DNA from: Theodoxus fluviatilis | Taxonomy: Eukaryota; Mollusca; Gastropoda; Cycloneritida; Neritidae | Reading direction: 5' to 3' | NCBI GenBank assembly: GCA_034096865.1 | Contig: JAWQFJ010002797.1 | Coordinates: 116,093-180,092 of the forward strand | DNA length: 64,000 nucleotides | In this document: positions 46,891 to 59,612 of the stretch, one piece after another | How the letters are laid out: the number at the start of each line of letters is the position of its first letter | Position numbering within the stretch: position 1 is the first letter of the stretch | Made by a program: the position numbers and the translations under genes | Notes under the pieces: model-generated | What the model was told of the DNA's origin: nothing | The model's input: the letters and a program-made list of their open reading frames with translations, nothing else | Databases searched by the model: none

Positions 46891-47788
46891 GTCTCACTCA
46901 ACACGCGAACACAGTCGCTCTCGGTCGACTACACACTCGCTCACTCGAGCAGGCGCGCCGGCCACTCTGTGTCTCCCCAGAGGCTCTGAGGCGAGCTCCA
47001 ACGAGCCGTACAACACCGGTAGACTCCCCCAGGAAACACAAAGCGCACGTCATCCCCCCGACATGCAACAACTAAGTCACATTCACTCAGTCAGGTTCGC
47101 GCTCGCTCACAACGAGCAGGAGTGCTGGGACACCTTGCATCCTCCAAAGAGACCTGAGGTGTGCACCCCTCAGGCTCCTGGGGGACAACAAGGCACCCAA
47201 TCCCTATCATGCACACGACAGGTGACGGTAGTCCACTCACGCAGGCACTCTCGCAGATGCACTGCACTATCTCACCTCACAAGGATTTGGGGACGTCCCC
47301 CCTGACCCCATCTTCTCATAGAAGGGCCCCTAACTGTTACACCCAAACTCTCCATCATCCACAACGCAAGGTGAATAAAGGACAAGTCTCCATTTCTCCC
47401 CAAGGAGACTTGACAGCCTATTATCTATAAACGCAGGCACCCTCGCCTGGCTCTATATAAACTGTCACGGCTGGTTCTAACCAGCAACACTATCACACCT
47501 TTCTCCCCAATAGAAATCTTATCTCTACGATAAAGTGACTCTACTGAGACAGCCCGTCTCCGCGAGAAATGTCGCTTTCTCAACGACAAAACATGAGAGG
47601 CAGCCTCGGCTGCTCTTATAAAAACACATTCCCCAAAATAGTGGCCACTATTGCCAAACTCACAACAAGGCAAAGCTCTCTTGAGCAGAAACACCACTAC
47701 CAAACACAACTAACTAGGGCAGGCTACTTCTACTAGTGAATTGTCCTTAGACACTCCTGTTCACCAGCACAGGAAAAATTGAGCTATA

Positions 47789-48288
47789 TTAATAATGATA
47801 ACTCACCTCAGAGGGTACCCCCTCTTCCTTCCTAATTCTCCTCGGACAAGCCCTAGCAAAGTGTTCACAGGGATTGCAAACATAGCACCCTCTATTTCTC
47901 TGGGACTCATTCATCTTCTTCTTACTTCCTTTTTCAGTCACACTGTGACATTCCCTCTCACGTCGGGCTCTCTCCTCAAATTCTCTGACTAAAAGACGCT
48001 GATGAAGTTCACTCACTTCTCTCTCTCTCAGCAGTCTCTCTTCATACAGGCTTCTTACTGCCTCTCAGCCCTTTCCTGCTGCTCTCTCTCAAGTTTTCTC
48101 TTCCGCTCCTCCTTAAACACTTCCCATTCAAACTCCACCCGTGCTACTTTGGCATCCTCCCGAAGCAACTGTCGGGCTACAAAATCGGGAATATCGGAAG
48201 ATACTACTCCTAGCTCGACGACTAGCGAGACCAGTCTAGCACACCTGTCCTCACTAGACTCACCCCTAGTCGCCATGGTTCTACTCAA
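47789..48288 (-). pseudogene. gag-like protein with CCHC knuckle
   Basis: Minus-strand coding sequence inside the large LTR element. The N-terminal part (48264-48055) reads MATRGESSEDRCARLVSLVV, DIPDFVARQLLRE and then a charged helix (FKEERKRKLEREQQE), typical of the start of Gypsy-type gag proteins. Two frameshifts near 48000-48060 separate it from a second part (to 47789) with a zinc knuckle CYVCNPCEHFARAC (C-x2-C-x4-H-x4-C). At about 165 residues it is far shorter than a full gag, and no protease or pol follows. It would package element RNA; here it is broken. It starts about 250 bp inside the 5' LTR, the usual place for gag. Confidence 0.65.
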
Positions 48289-48513
48289 ATGTGAAACGTA
48301 ATAATACTTAAACTACGTCACACTGGGTAGACTACAGAGAGAATACAACAAGGGCAATCAACAATAGAGCAAGGCAGCAACATCAAAAATACAAAAACAA
48401 CAACCCGTCATCAGTAGTCAGATGTTCCCCAAAGGTGTGGATGGTTCGACAAAATGATGTAATTTTTCTTAAAAATTAGAAAGTTAGACATGTATCCTGG
48501 CTAGGCTCGCCAA

Positions 48514-51500
48514 TGTCGCGTGTATACCTCTATTTTTGCTAAATGTTGTTTTGCGATGCAACACTCTCAGCCTCGAGGAACGACATAGTCGTCCTAAAGG
48601 AGAGGAGCAAATTGATATACAAAGTTTACAACTAAACTTTACCACCACGCCTTGGGGGGACACAACAGTCATAAGATGGAACAAGTGAAGAATGACCACT
48701 GACTCAGGATAAAATAAACAAAGTTTAATTCAAAATACAAGTTCCCTCAGATCACTGCACGGGGCAGTGATCAACAAGACATCCCACAGCGGAAACAAGA
48801 TGGTGGGGCACTTCCGCTGTGGAAGTCAAGCCTAAAAAATATACCCAACAACAACTACAACAATCACCCACAACGAGGTGATTCACAAACCCCCAAAACA
48901 CATGAGAAAAATCAGCCACAAGTAACTCTGTCCCCATTCCCCTAAAAATATTAGCCCACTTCAATGCTAAACAGAAGTGGCTAAAGTTCCACACTGGACA
49001 ATTGACGTCAAAACGTTAAGTTACACAGAATATTTAGAACTATTCAAACTCCTTCTAAATAACTCTCCCACTCAGAACTTCTAAGTTAGTGCTGCAGGGA
49101 TCAGTCTACTCTCACTAGACTGTCCAAGGAAAACGTCCCCTCTCACAGGACAATTAAATGAAGTAATCCCCTCTCACAGGATCACACATAAAAAATACGC
49201 TCCAGTACACAGCACAGGGACACTGGTCAACTCCGCACTTCTAGTTAGAGAGATCGGGGAGGCACTCGCCTCGACCCAGTCAATGCTGTGACCCCTAGGT
49301 CACGAGCATCCCCGCAGACATCCCAGAACCTACGTAGTTGCCAGTCCCCTGCACTGCACACAAGCGCTCACTCTGCTACAAGTATGAGACACTCCCACTA
49401 CTCTCAGGAGAAAGATAAGGCGACCCCAACGGGTCAAACTAACCCCACCATTCTCCTAGGAGACAGCAGAGCGTCCCCACCATTCACAAGTTAATACTAG
49501 TAACTGCAGTAAATCTTGAATGAGTTAAGAACACCCAATCCCTAAAGAAATACCATTACAAATACTTTGCTCTCTCTTCCGCAAAGCTAAAACACCCCCA
49601 AACATAGTTACAGCACTTTGCTGGAATATTAACTACTGGGAAGCCACGCCCCTCTTTCACTCGGCGGCGGCTTGCACTGAACTCGCTCTGGCTAGGGTCT
49701 CGCTTAACCACAACAACGCCGCATTCCACTCTTCCTCCCTCTAGCTGCCACGGCTCCAGCCAATCACTCGCTCTCTAGCGCGCGACAGCTATACACAACA
49801 GGATGAGTGAAAGAAAACGACAGGGGCATGCTCTTACCCTTTGCAGTCCAGATCCGGTTCCTGGAATGCTCTTAATTGTAACACACACAGCACCACCTCA
49901 CTTTAAACCCTCCTAGAGAGAGAGATCGGGAAGGCAGACGCCTCGACCTAGTCGATGCTGTGACCCAAAGGGCACAGGCACCCCCGCACATGCTCTAGAA
50001 TACACCTAGGGTTATTACGAGTAGGAGTCCGTTCCTCACTCGATAGAGGCTTACTGACTAAGCTCGAAGCTTACACGGTCAGTCATTGGAAAGCTAATTT
50101 CAACACACATGGGGCTATTCACTATGGGTAGGAGTCCGTCCCTCACCTGATAGGAGTACACTGACAAGCTCACAGCTTAACACAGTCAGTCGTTGAAAAG
50201 CTAATTCCAATACACGTAGGGTTATTCACGATCAGATCAAATCAGTCTCAGTGAGGTCTACTCCATTCAAGTCAATTGAATCAGTCGGTCTACCTCTACT
50301 GAACTCGTTGCTTAATTCTCTAACAACCAAGGCTGCTCCCCTCGCTGCTCTCTGCAGAGGAGGGTCACAAGCGTTCTGACCACCCTGCTTAGAATTCGAT
50401 TAAGAATCTAAATGTCTACGCTCAAGGTACCCCACACCTTAATTACAGAGCTAGACTAAATACACTCACTGTGTATGGGAAAGACTGCGTCCAGCCTCCT
50501 TTTTTCTACCCCCTGAGGCTGTAGAAGGAATCACTTACAATGATACCTGACACTCAGGTTTCCCTGAGCCCTCTGCCATCTCGTTCCATCTCAGGAAGAA
50601 GAAGGTCAGAGTTTGTAGTGATACGCACTACTTTCTCTACTCCTTGCGGCCGTAGAAGGAAATCACTTCTAATGACACCTGACACTCAGGTTTCCCTGAG
50701 CCCTCCGCCATCTCGTTCCGTCTCAGGAAGAAGAAAGTCGGAGTTTGTAGTGATCTGCACTACGCAAGACAAGAACTTGCAGACCGGGACTTTCCCGTCT
50801 TTGAGAAGATTGCACCCTCTGTGCGATGAAGAACTGTTCACAAGTAGACGCTGATACACGCTCAGCGTCTGGGTAGAGTCTAGGAAACTCTATCAGCAGG
50901 ATGGTAGCAGGTCATCCAGTCATCATCCGTCGCTATCTGCTCCACGGAGATGCCATCCGTGAACCAGCAAACCCTCTTTATAGCCTGAAAACATAAAGAC
51001 CCAGCCTAATGAGACTCTATTCTTTTCCCTCAATGAATTCTTCATAGAATTTACTCGAATTAGGGTGAACTGCCCTAGCTTACTACATCAGAGAAAACTT
51101 CCCCGCGCCCCAACAAGACAAATCCCTTTTAAACAACCATCCCCTGCTTGAAATGGATTTATGATTAATACCACACGTGGACAGGGCTTTATCCGTCTCT
51201 CTCTTAGAGAATGAGTTTAACTAAAACACAATTTGAGCGCTTTAACACGTCTTCCCTCTCGCTCTTATTTTAACCATCATTTTCTCAACAAGGCGAAATG
51301 AATGAATGGAACTCCACGTTACCTCAACTAGGCTGTGGACCTTCCAGAACGAATCCCTGTCAAATACCATCCAAGTTAGCCTTCTTTATCTCAGCAGAGA
51401 TAAACTTTCGAAATGAGTGGAACTTCGCCTGGCCGCGCCTAGGCGGCCGCGGCACGGCGGGGAGGCAAGCTGCCACCCCGCCCGCCTCGTATCGTGGATG

Positions 51501-51872
51501 ATTCGGACTGCCCGACAACGCGCAATCATAAGCGGGATCCCCCTTTTGTCACGTGGCCCTAGGCCAATCAGGATCCATATCCCAGAATATTAATGACCGT
51601 GGTGTAGCCCCCGTACATGCGATGCGCATTGCGACAATAATACGTAACCCCAGGCAACTGCCATCTCAGCACAAATGGTGGCTGGAAAAGCTCGCGACCT
51701 CTCATGCCCCGACCTACTGGCTCTGGGGTCACTGGCCCGTCAGTCATATCACACGAGCTCTGTGCCCATAGCAAGCTCTAAGCCCTATCTCCGAGCACTT
51801 ACGCTACAGTGCAACCCATGCACTTTCACTCACACTAATTACTTATCACCCACTCGTCGCTTCCAAGCGACA
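48514..51872 (-). repeat. 5' LTR (right copy), 3359 bp
   Basis: Counterpart of 42255-45615 and nearly identical. On the minus strand it would carry the promoter, but I could not place a clear TATA box. The near-identity of the LTR pair implies a recent insertion. Confidence 0.9.
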
Positions 51873-54800
51873 ATCACCCATGCCACGAATGCCTTCCGCA
51901 TCATCCATGCCGTCCGCATCATCCATGCCACAATGCCATCTGCATTATCCATGCCACAATGTCGTCCAATTCATCCATGCCACCCATGCAATCTGCATCA
52001 TCCATGCCACTAATGCAATCTGCATCATCCATGCAATCTGCATCATCCATGCTACCCATGCCATCTGCATCATCCATGCCACCCATGCAATCTGTATCAC
52101 CCTTGCCACGAATGCCGTCCGCATCATCCATGCTGTCCGCATCATCCATGCCACAATGCCATCTGCATTATCCATGCCACAATGCCGACCGCATTATCCA
52201 TGCCACGAATGCAATCTGCATCATCCATGCCACCCATGCCATCTGCATCATCCATGCCACTAATGCAATCTGCATCATCCATGCCACGAATGCAATCTGC
52301 ATCATCCATGCCACGAATGCAATCTGCATCATCCATGCCACCCATGCAATCCGCATCATCCATGCCACCCATCCCATCTGCATCATCCATGCCATCCATG
52401 CAATCTGCATCATCCATGCCACTCATGCAATCCGCATCATCCATGCCACGAATGCAATCTGCAGCATCCATGCCACCCATGCAATCTGCATCATCCATGC
52501 CGTCCGCATCATCCATGCCACTAATGTAATCTGCATCATCCATGCAATCTGCAGCATCCATGCTACCCATGCCATCTGCATCATCCATGCCACCCATGCA
52601 ATCTGCATCATCCATACCACCCATGCAATCCGCATTATCCATGCCACAATGCCATCTGCATCATCCATGCCACAATGCCATCTGCATCATCCATGCCACC
52701 CATGCCATCTGCATCATACATGCCACCCTTGCCATCTGCATTATCCATGCCACCCATGCCATCTGCATCATCCATGACACCCATGCCACCCATGCCATCT
52801 GCATCATCCAAGCCACCCATGCCATCTGCATCATCCATGCCACCCATGCAATCTGCATCATCCATGCCACCCATGCAATCTGCATCATGCATACCACAAT
52901 GCCATCTGCATCATCCATGCCACAATGTCGTCCGCATCATCCATGCCACCCATGCAATCTGCATCATCCATGCCACAGTGCCATCTGCATCATCCATGCC
53001 ACCCATGCCATCTGCATCATCCATGCTACCCATGCCATCTGCATCATCCATGCTACCAATGCCATCTGCATCATCCATTCCACCCATGCCATCTGCATCA
53101 TCCATGCCACAATGCCATCTGTATCATACAATGCCACCCATGTAATCTGAATCGTCCATGCCACAATGCCATCTGTATCATACAATGCCACCCTTGTAAT
53201 CTGCATTATCCATGCCACAATGCCATCTGCATCATCCATGCCACCCATGCCATCTGCATCATCCATGCCACCCATGCAATCTGCATCATCCATGCCACCC
53301 ATGCCATCTGCATTATCCATGCCACGAATGCAATCTGCATCATCCATGCCACCCATGCAATCTGCATCATCCATGCCACCCATGCAATCTGCATCATCCA
53401 TGCCACCCATGCAATCTGCATCATCCATGCCACCCATGCCATCTGCATCATCCATGCCACCCATGCAATCTGCATCATCCATGCCACCAATGCCATCTGC
53501 ATCATCCATGCAATCTGCATCATCCATGCCACCCATGCCATCTGCATCATCCATGCCACGAATGCAATCTGCATCACCCATGCCACCCATGCAATCTGCA
53601 TCATCCATGCCACCCATGCCATCTGCATCATCCATGCCACCCATGCAATCTGCATCATCCATGCCATCCAACCCATCTGCATCATGCATGCCACCCATGC
53701 CATCTGCATCTACCATGCCACCCATCCCATCTGCATCATCCATGCCACCCATCCCATCTGCATCATCCATGCCACCCATGCCATCTGCATCATCCATGCC
53801 ACCCATGCCATCTGCATCATCCGTGCCACCCATGCAATCTGCATCATCCATGCCACCCATCCCATCTGCATCATCCATGCCACCCATGCCATCTGCATCA
53901 TCCATGCCACCCATGCCATCTGCATCATCCATGCCACCCATGCAATCTGCATCACCCATGCCACGAATGCAATCTGCATCATCCATGCTACCCATGCAAT
54001 CCGCATCATCCATGCCACCCATGCAATCCGCATCATCCATGCCACCCATGCAATCTGCATCACCCATGCCACGAATGCAATCTGCATCATCCATGCTACC
54101 CATGCAATCCGCATCATCCATGCCACCCATGCCATCTGCATCATCCATGCTACCCTTGCCATCTGCATCATCTATGCCACCCATGCAATCTGCATCATCC
54201 ATGCCACCCATGCCATCTGCATCATCCATGCTACCCTTGCAGTCTGCATCATCCATGCTACCCATGCAATCTGCATCATCCATGCCACCCATGCAATCTG
54301 CATCATGCATACCACAATGCCATCTGCATCATCCATGCCACAATGTCGTCCGCATCATCCATGCCACCCATGCAATCTGCATCATCCATGCCACAATGCC
54401 GTCTGCATCATCCATGCCACCCATGCCATCTGCATCATCCATGCTACCCATGCCATCTGCATCATCCATGCCACCCATGCCATCTGCATCATCCATGCCA
54501 CAATGCCATCTGTATCATACAATGCCACCGATGTAATCTGCATCGTCCATGCCACAATGCCATCTGTATCATACAATGCCACCCTTGTAATCTGCATTAT
54601 CCATGCCACAATGCCATCTGCATCATCCATGCCACCCATGCCATATGCATCATCCATGCCACCCATGCAATCTGCATCATTAATGCCACCCATGCCATCT
54701 GCATTATCCATGCCACGAATGAAATCTGCATCATCCATGCCACCCATGCAATCTGCATCACCCATGCCACCCATGCAATCTGCATCATCCATGCCACCCA

Positions 54801-56950
54801 TGCAATCTGCATCATCCATGCCACCCATGCCATCTGCATTATCCCTGCCACGAATGCAATCTGCATCATCCATGCCACAATCCCATCTGCATCATCCATG
54901 CAATCTGCATCATCCATGCCACCCATGCCATCTGCATCATCCATGCCACCCATGCCATCTGCATCATCCGTGCCACCCATGCAATCTGCATCATCCATGC
55001 CATCCAACCCATCTGCATCATGCATGCCACCCATGCCATTTGCATCATCCATGCCACCCATGCCATCTGCATCTACCATGCCACCCATCCCATCTGCATC
55101 ATCCATGCCACCCATCCCATCTGCATCATCCATGCCACCCATGCCATCTGCATCATCCATGCCACCCATGCCATCTGCATCATCCGTGCCACCCATGCAA
55201 TCTGCATCATCCATGCCACCCATCCCATCTGCATCATCCATGCCACCCATGCCATCTGCATCATCCGTGCCACCCATGCCATCTGCATCATCCGTGCCAC
55301 CCATGCCATCTGCATTATCCATGCCACGAATGCAATCTGCATCATCCACGCTACCCATGCAATCCGCATCATCCATGCCACCCATGCAATCCGCATCATC
55401 CATGCCACCCATGCAATCTGCATCACCCATGCCACGAATGCAATCTGCATCATCCATGCTACCCATGCAATCCGCATCATCCATGCCACCCATGCCATCT
55501 GCATCATCCATGCTACCATTGCCATCTGCATCATCCATGCCACCCATGCAATTTGCATCATCCATGCCACCCATGCCATCTGCATCATCAATGCTAACTT
55601 TGCAGTCTGCATCATCCATGCCACCCATGCAATCTGCATCATCCATGCCACCCATGCCATCTGCATCATCCATGCCACCCATGCCATCTGCATCATCCAT
55701 GCCACCCATGCCATCTGCATCATCCATGCCACCCATCCCATCTGCATCATCCATGCCACCATCCCATCTGCATCATCCATGTCACCCATGCCATCTGCAT
55801 CATCCATGCCACCCATGCCATCTGCATCATCCATGCCACCCATCCCATCTGCATCATCCATGCCACCCATGCCATCTGCATCTACCATGCCACCCATTCC
55901 ATCTGCATCATCATTGCCACCCATCCCATCTGCATCATCCATGCCACCCATGCCATCTGCATCATCCATGCCACCCATGCCATCTGCATCATCCGTGCCA
56001 CCCATGCAATCTGCATCATCCATGCCACCCATCCAATCTGCATCATCCATGCCACCCATGCCATCTGCATCATCCGTGCCACCCATGCCATCTGCATCAT
56101 CCATGCCACCCATGCAATCTGCATCATCCATGCCACCCATGCAATCTGCATCATCCATGCCACCCATCCCATCTGCATCATCCATGCCACCCATCCCATC
56201 TGCATCATCCATGCCACCCATTCAATCTGCATCATCCATGCCATCCATCCCATCTGCATCATGCATGCCACCCATGCCATCTGCATCATCCATGCCACCC
56301 ATCCCATCTGCATCATCCATGCCACCCATGCCATCTGCATCATCCATGCCACCCATGCCATCTGCATCATCCATGCCACCCATGCCATCTGCATCATCCA
56401 TGCCACAATGCCATCTGCATCATCCATGCCACCCAGGCCATCTGCATCATCCTTTCCACCATGCCACCCATGCCATCTGCATCATCCATGCCAACCATGC
56501 AATCTGCATCATCCGTGCCACCCATGTTATCTGCAGCATCCATGCCACCTATGCCATCTGCATCATCCATGCCACCCATGCCATTTGCATCCTTTATTGC
56601 CAACCATGCCATCTGCATCATCCATGCCAACCATGCCATCCGCATCATCCATGCTACCCATGCCCTCTGCATCATTAAAACCACCCATTCCATCTACATC
56701 ATTCATGCAACCCATGCCTTCTGCATCATCCATGCCACCCATGCCATCTGCATCATCCATGCCACCCATGCCATCTGCATCATCCATGCCAACCATGCCA
56801 TCTGCATCCTCCATGCCACTCATGCCATCTGCATCATCCATGCCACCCATGCCATCAGCATCATCCATGACACCCATGACACCCATGCCATCTGCATCAT
56901 CCATACCACCCATGCCACCCATGCCACCCATGCTACCCATTCCACCCATC
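51873..56950. repeat. 27-bp satellite, right part, about 5.1 kb
   Basis: Continuation of the array at 41812, about 190 units. Variants (GCCATC/GCAATC, ACCC/ACGA/ACTA, TCATCC/TTATCC) recur in blocks. The marker CACAATGTCGTCCGC lies near 42157, 51956, 52922 and 54342, and the marker CTGTATCATACAATGCC near 53119 and 54510. This gives a higher-order repeat of about 1.4 kb. The period is a multiple of three and the consensus lacks stops in several frames, so ORFs up to 1247 codons appear on both strands; they are artefacts. Confidence 0.92.
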
Positions 56951-56956
56951 CATAGT

Positions 56957-56974
56957 CTCTATATATAAGTGAGC

Positions 56975-57034
<60 letters not shown>

Positions 57035-57379
57035 TGTGTGTCTTTGTGACACTTCTAAGTTACCACAGTTTTATTCCCATCAACTTAAAACTCGGTATGG
57101 GGTTAGATGTGGGCCGGGGTCAGGTCAATGTGGGGTTAAAAAGAATGGTGTCGCCATGGTAACTGGAAGTGGGCACAAACAAGATGGCCGTCGAAAACAA
57201 AGTGCTCCGATTTGACCGAAATTTGGTGTGTGGGTAGGTAAAGTTAAACGATGAAGATCTTCGAACAAATGTTTTCGTTATCATGGTTACGTAATGAGAA
57301 AAACAAAATGGCGGCTGAAGAATTTGGCTTTGTATGTGGCTTTGGCGCTTTGCACAGTGCCTGGCCTCGAAGCGGCTAG
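56957..57379 (+). mobile_element. short non-autonomous Helitron-like element
   Basis: Begins TCTCTATATATAAGTGAGC, as Helitron 5' ends often do, followed by a GT repeat. It ends GCCTCGAAGCGGCTAG before T, a short hairpin running into CTAG. No coding capacity and no inverted repeats or target duplication, all expected of a Helitron. The base before the start is G rather than the usual A. It lies at the right edge of the satellite. Its 3' end recurs inverted at 5219-5266. Confidence 0.55.
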
Positions 57380-58120
57380 TAATATATAAGTTCAGGCTGC
57401 CACCTTACCCCTACTTAGCCGACTGTTCACTTTTTAAAATTTAATTGGCGACTGATGACTTTTTTTCAGTCTGAGGGAGGGAGTGGGGAGAGAGAGAGTC
57501 AGGGGCAGCCGGCTACTGCAATCAAGCTTTGCCACCCTCTAAAATCAATATTCCAGCCAGTGTGCTTGAGAGAGACCTGAGCACCTATTAATTGACCTTC
57601 CAATTACTTTTGATTACATATTGCCACAGTTAAAGGGACATAACTCGCTTGGCACAACCGAAAATGTCGGCCATGTCAGTGACAAGGTCATTCGACCTAA
57701 TCTTTGCCTTGATTGGCACATCGAATGCCAATGCCTCCCGTTTTCCAGCAAGCTTGCAAGGCGAGCTGCTAAATTTAACTTCAGCGCAGCCCAGGCGAAA
57801 AATCAATACGGTTGCCCAAGCTAACCTGCACCCTTCTGTTCCTTGCTTGCTCAGCAGCCTGAACGTAAACAGAGCAAGAATGCAAGGCAGCCTGGTTTGC
57901 ACATCCACCGGTGAAGAGACAACATATTTTGGGAGTGAAGTGACCCCCATAGGACACTATAACACCTGGATAGGCTTAGGATACACTGAATGTATGTTTG
58001 ACTACTTAGCTTCCCTTACTGTGTTGGTATGAGCTTGTGGGAAGGGAAAGACAACTGAGAGGTGCTCTCCCTTTTAAAACGTGCCTTGCAAGTTGTCAAC
58101 CCTTTTTGTGCTGTTGTCAT
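57380..58120. other. unassigned DNA between Helitron-like element and Polinton piece
   Basis: A 127-codon open frame (57649-58032, +) and an overlapping minus-strand frame exist, but I recognise neither and see no domain or splice signal. The rest appears non-coding. Confidence 0.35.
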
Positions 58121-58124
58121 AATC

Positions 58125-59485
58125 TGTCAATGCCTGTTCCTGAGATTAAATGGTTATTAAGAGCTCTTGCATTGTGGTTTGAAACTGCTTCTTTCATAGG
58201 CATTGGAACTGCACTGTTCATAATCTCAGGACAACTTGATTTGGTTGTTGCTTTTTTAATGACTGCATACTCTTTAATGATACCCTGAATACTTCTTCTA
58301 TATGTTTGTAGATTAGTGAGGTCATACTGAATATCTTCCTTTTCTTGCCGATATTTTTTTTTTACTCACATGCGAAGCAAAAGTGAGTCTATGTACTCAC
58401 CCGTTTCGTCAGCCCGGGCGTCCGAGCGTCCGAAAACTTTAACGTTGGATTTTTTTCGGAAACTATTAAGTCTATCAATACCGAATGTAGCATGATGGTG
58501 TATAATGGGAAGGCCTCAAACAACATACCTTGCTTCAAGGTCAAGGTCGCAGGGGCCATACATGTTGTCTAAAAAAATATATTTTTCACTTTTTCTCAAT
58601 TTTCTCTGAAGTTTTAGAGATTGGATACCTTACCTATGTATGGTATATAGGGCAAAGTAAGTCGTATCTTTTGATACCAATTTGATTGACCTTGCTTCAA
58701 GGTCAAGGTCACAGGAGCTCTTCAAAGTTGGATTGTATACATATATTAAAGTGACCTTGAAGCTGAACTATGGAAGATAACTGTTTCAAACTCAATAATA
58801 ATGTGGGGCACATGTTATACTTTCATCATGCGACACATATGGTGACATATCATTAAGCTCAAGGTCACTTTGACCCGTATGAAATGTGACCAAAATGGGG
58901 TAGTGAACCACTAAAAGTGACCATGTCTCATGGTAGAAAGTGCCAATAAGCACCATTGTGCTTCGTATGTCTTGAATTAACAGTTTTGTGTTGCATGACC
59001 TTGCAAGGTCACATGTATTTAGGTAGGAAAAATGTGTAAAGCAGTTCTTAGCATATGATATCATTGCTATGTTTAGTTGTTTGACCTTGACCTTGAAGGT
59101 CACCTGAAGGTCAAGGTCATGTAAAGGTCATAGTCAAGCGTGTGAGTCGTATGGGCTTTGCCCTTCTTGTTTCCTCCTTTTTGTCTTCCCAGTCTTTGAA
59201 TAAGATCCACAGATTTGTCGTTAAAAAGCTTTAAGTTAATTCTGAGGTAGCCGATAATGTGGAAGAATGTTTTGGGAGATTGTAATTTTCCAACATATTA
59301 GGATTAATATCTGCATCCAGGTCAATATTTACACCTTCAGGTGGAGGCAAAAGCAGAAGAGGTGGTAAATCTGGAAAAGAAAACATAGAATTTATAGGCA
59401 TTTGAACTGTTTCTACAATGGGTTTAGTGAAAGGCTGTTCCACATCTCTTTGGAACTCTTCCTTAGCAACTTTTGTTGCAGACAC
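58125..59485 (-). pseudogene. unassigned Polinton protein downstream of ATPase
   Basis: On the minus strand, coding-like sequence follows the packaging ATPase. The first part (59485-59231) begins MSATKVAKEEFQRDVEQPF and contains a Pro/Leu-rich stretch (PPLLLLPPPEG). After a stop, SVDLIQRLGRQKGG leads to the DR860 insertion (58364-59171). Beyond it, KEDIQYDLTNLQTYRRSIQGI continues to a stop at about 58128. The helical, charged character suggests a structural or coiled-coil protein, but I cannot name it. Orientation and spacing to the ATPase suggest it is a Polinton gene. The frame across the insertion is not certain because the site is a long T run. Confidence 0.4.
58364..59171 (+). mobile_element. 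DR860 dispersed element, copy 4
   Basis: Starts ACTCACATGC after a ten-base T run (the initial G is lost) and ends GGGCTTTGCCCTTCTTGTT. At 808 bp it is the shortest copy, with a small GTCC block and several short deletions. AGGTCA motifs are retained. Confidence 0.85.
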
Positions 59486-59612
59486 TTTTTCTTTGTTTGC
59501 CTCTCATGTTTTTATGTATTTCTTGATTAGCTCATTTCGCTTATGAACCGTTTGTATATGTTCAAAATCATTGCAATAATGTACAGTATATATTATATCA
59601 AGATAACTTTAA

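Larger units (their letters stand above)
42255..51872 (-). mobile_element. LTR retrotransposon with 3.36-kb LTRs, no pol (LARD-like)
   Basis: Two direct repeats (42255-45615 and 48514-51872) begin TGTCGCGTG and end AAGCGACA, enclosing 2.9 kb. ATCAC flanks both sides (42250-42254 and 51873-51877), a 5-bp duplication inside the 27-bp satellite. Minus-strand polarity is shown by a primer-site-like TTGGCGAGCCTAGCC directly inside the right LTR, a purine tract (AGCGGGAAGG) inside the left LTR, and a minus-strand gag-like remnant. There is no reverse transcriptase, integrase or protease, so it must have moved in trans. Confidence 0.9.

Noticed and set aside
43031..51774. Pairs of short open frames 6257 bp apart (43031/49288, 44283/50540, 45041/51298, 45296/51553) as duplicated host genes
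   Set aside because: They lie in the two LTR copies of one retrotransposon, have no recognisable domains, and are duplicated only because LTRs are.
42255..51872. Segmental tandem duplication as the explanation for the 3.36-kb direct repeats
   Set aside because: Ends are TG...CA, a 5-bp ATCAC duplication flanks the whole, and primer-site-like and purine-tract sequences sit at the correct inner edges.
41812..56950. CRISPR-like or other regularly spaced array
   Set aside because: There are no unique spacers; every unit is a variant of the same 27-bp satellite.
52925..56955. Very long open frames (up to 1247 codons) rich in Cys-His-Pro or Met-Pro-Ser
   Set aside because: They follow from a stop-free 27-bp satellite unit whose length is a multiple of three; equivalent frames are open on both strands.
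57649..58032. 127-codon open frame as a host gene
   Set aside because: No domain, splice signal or homology that I can recognise, and an equally long frame overlaps on the other strand; left as unassigned.
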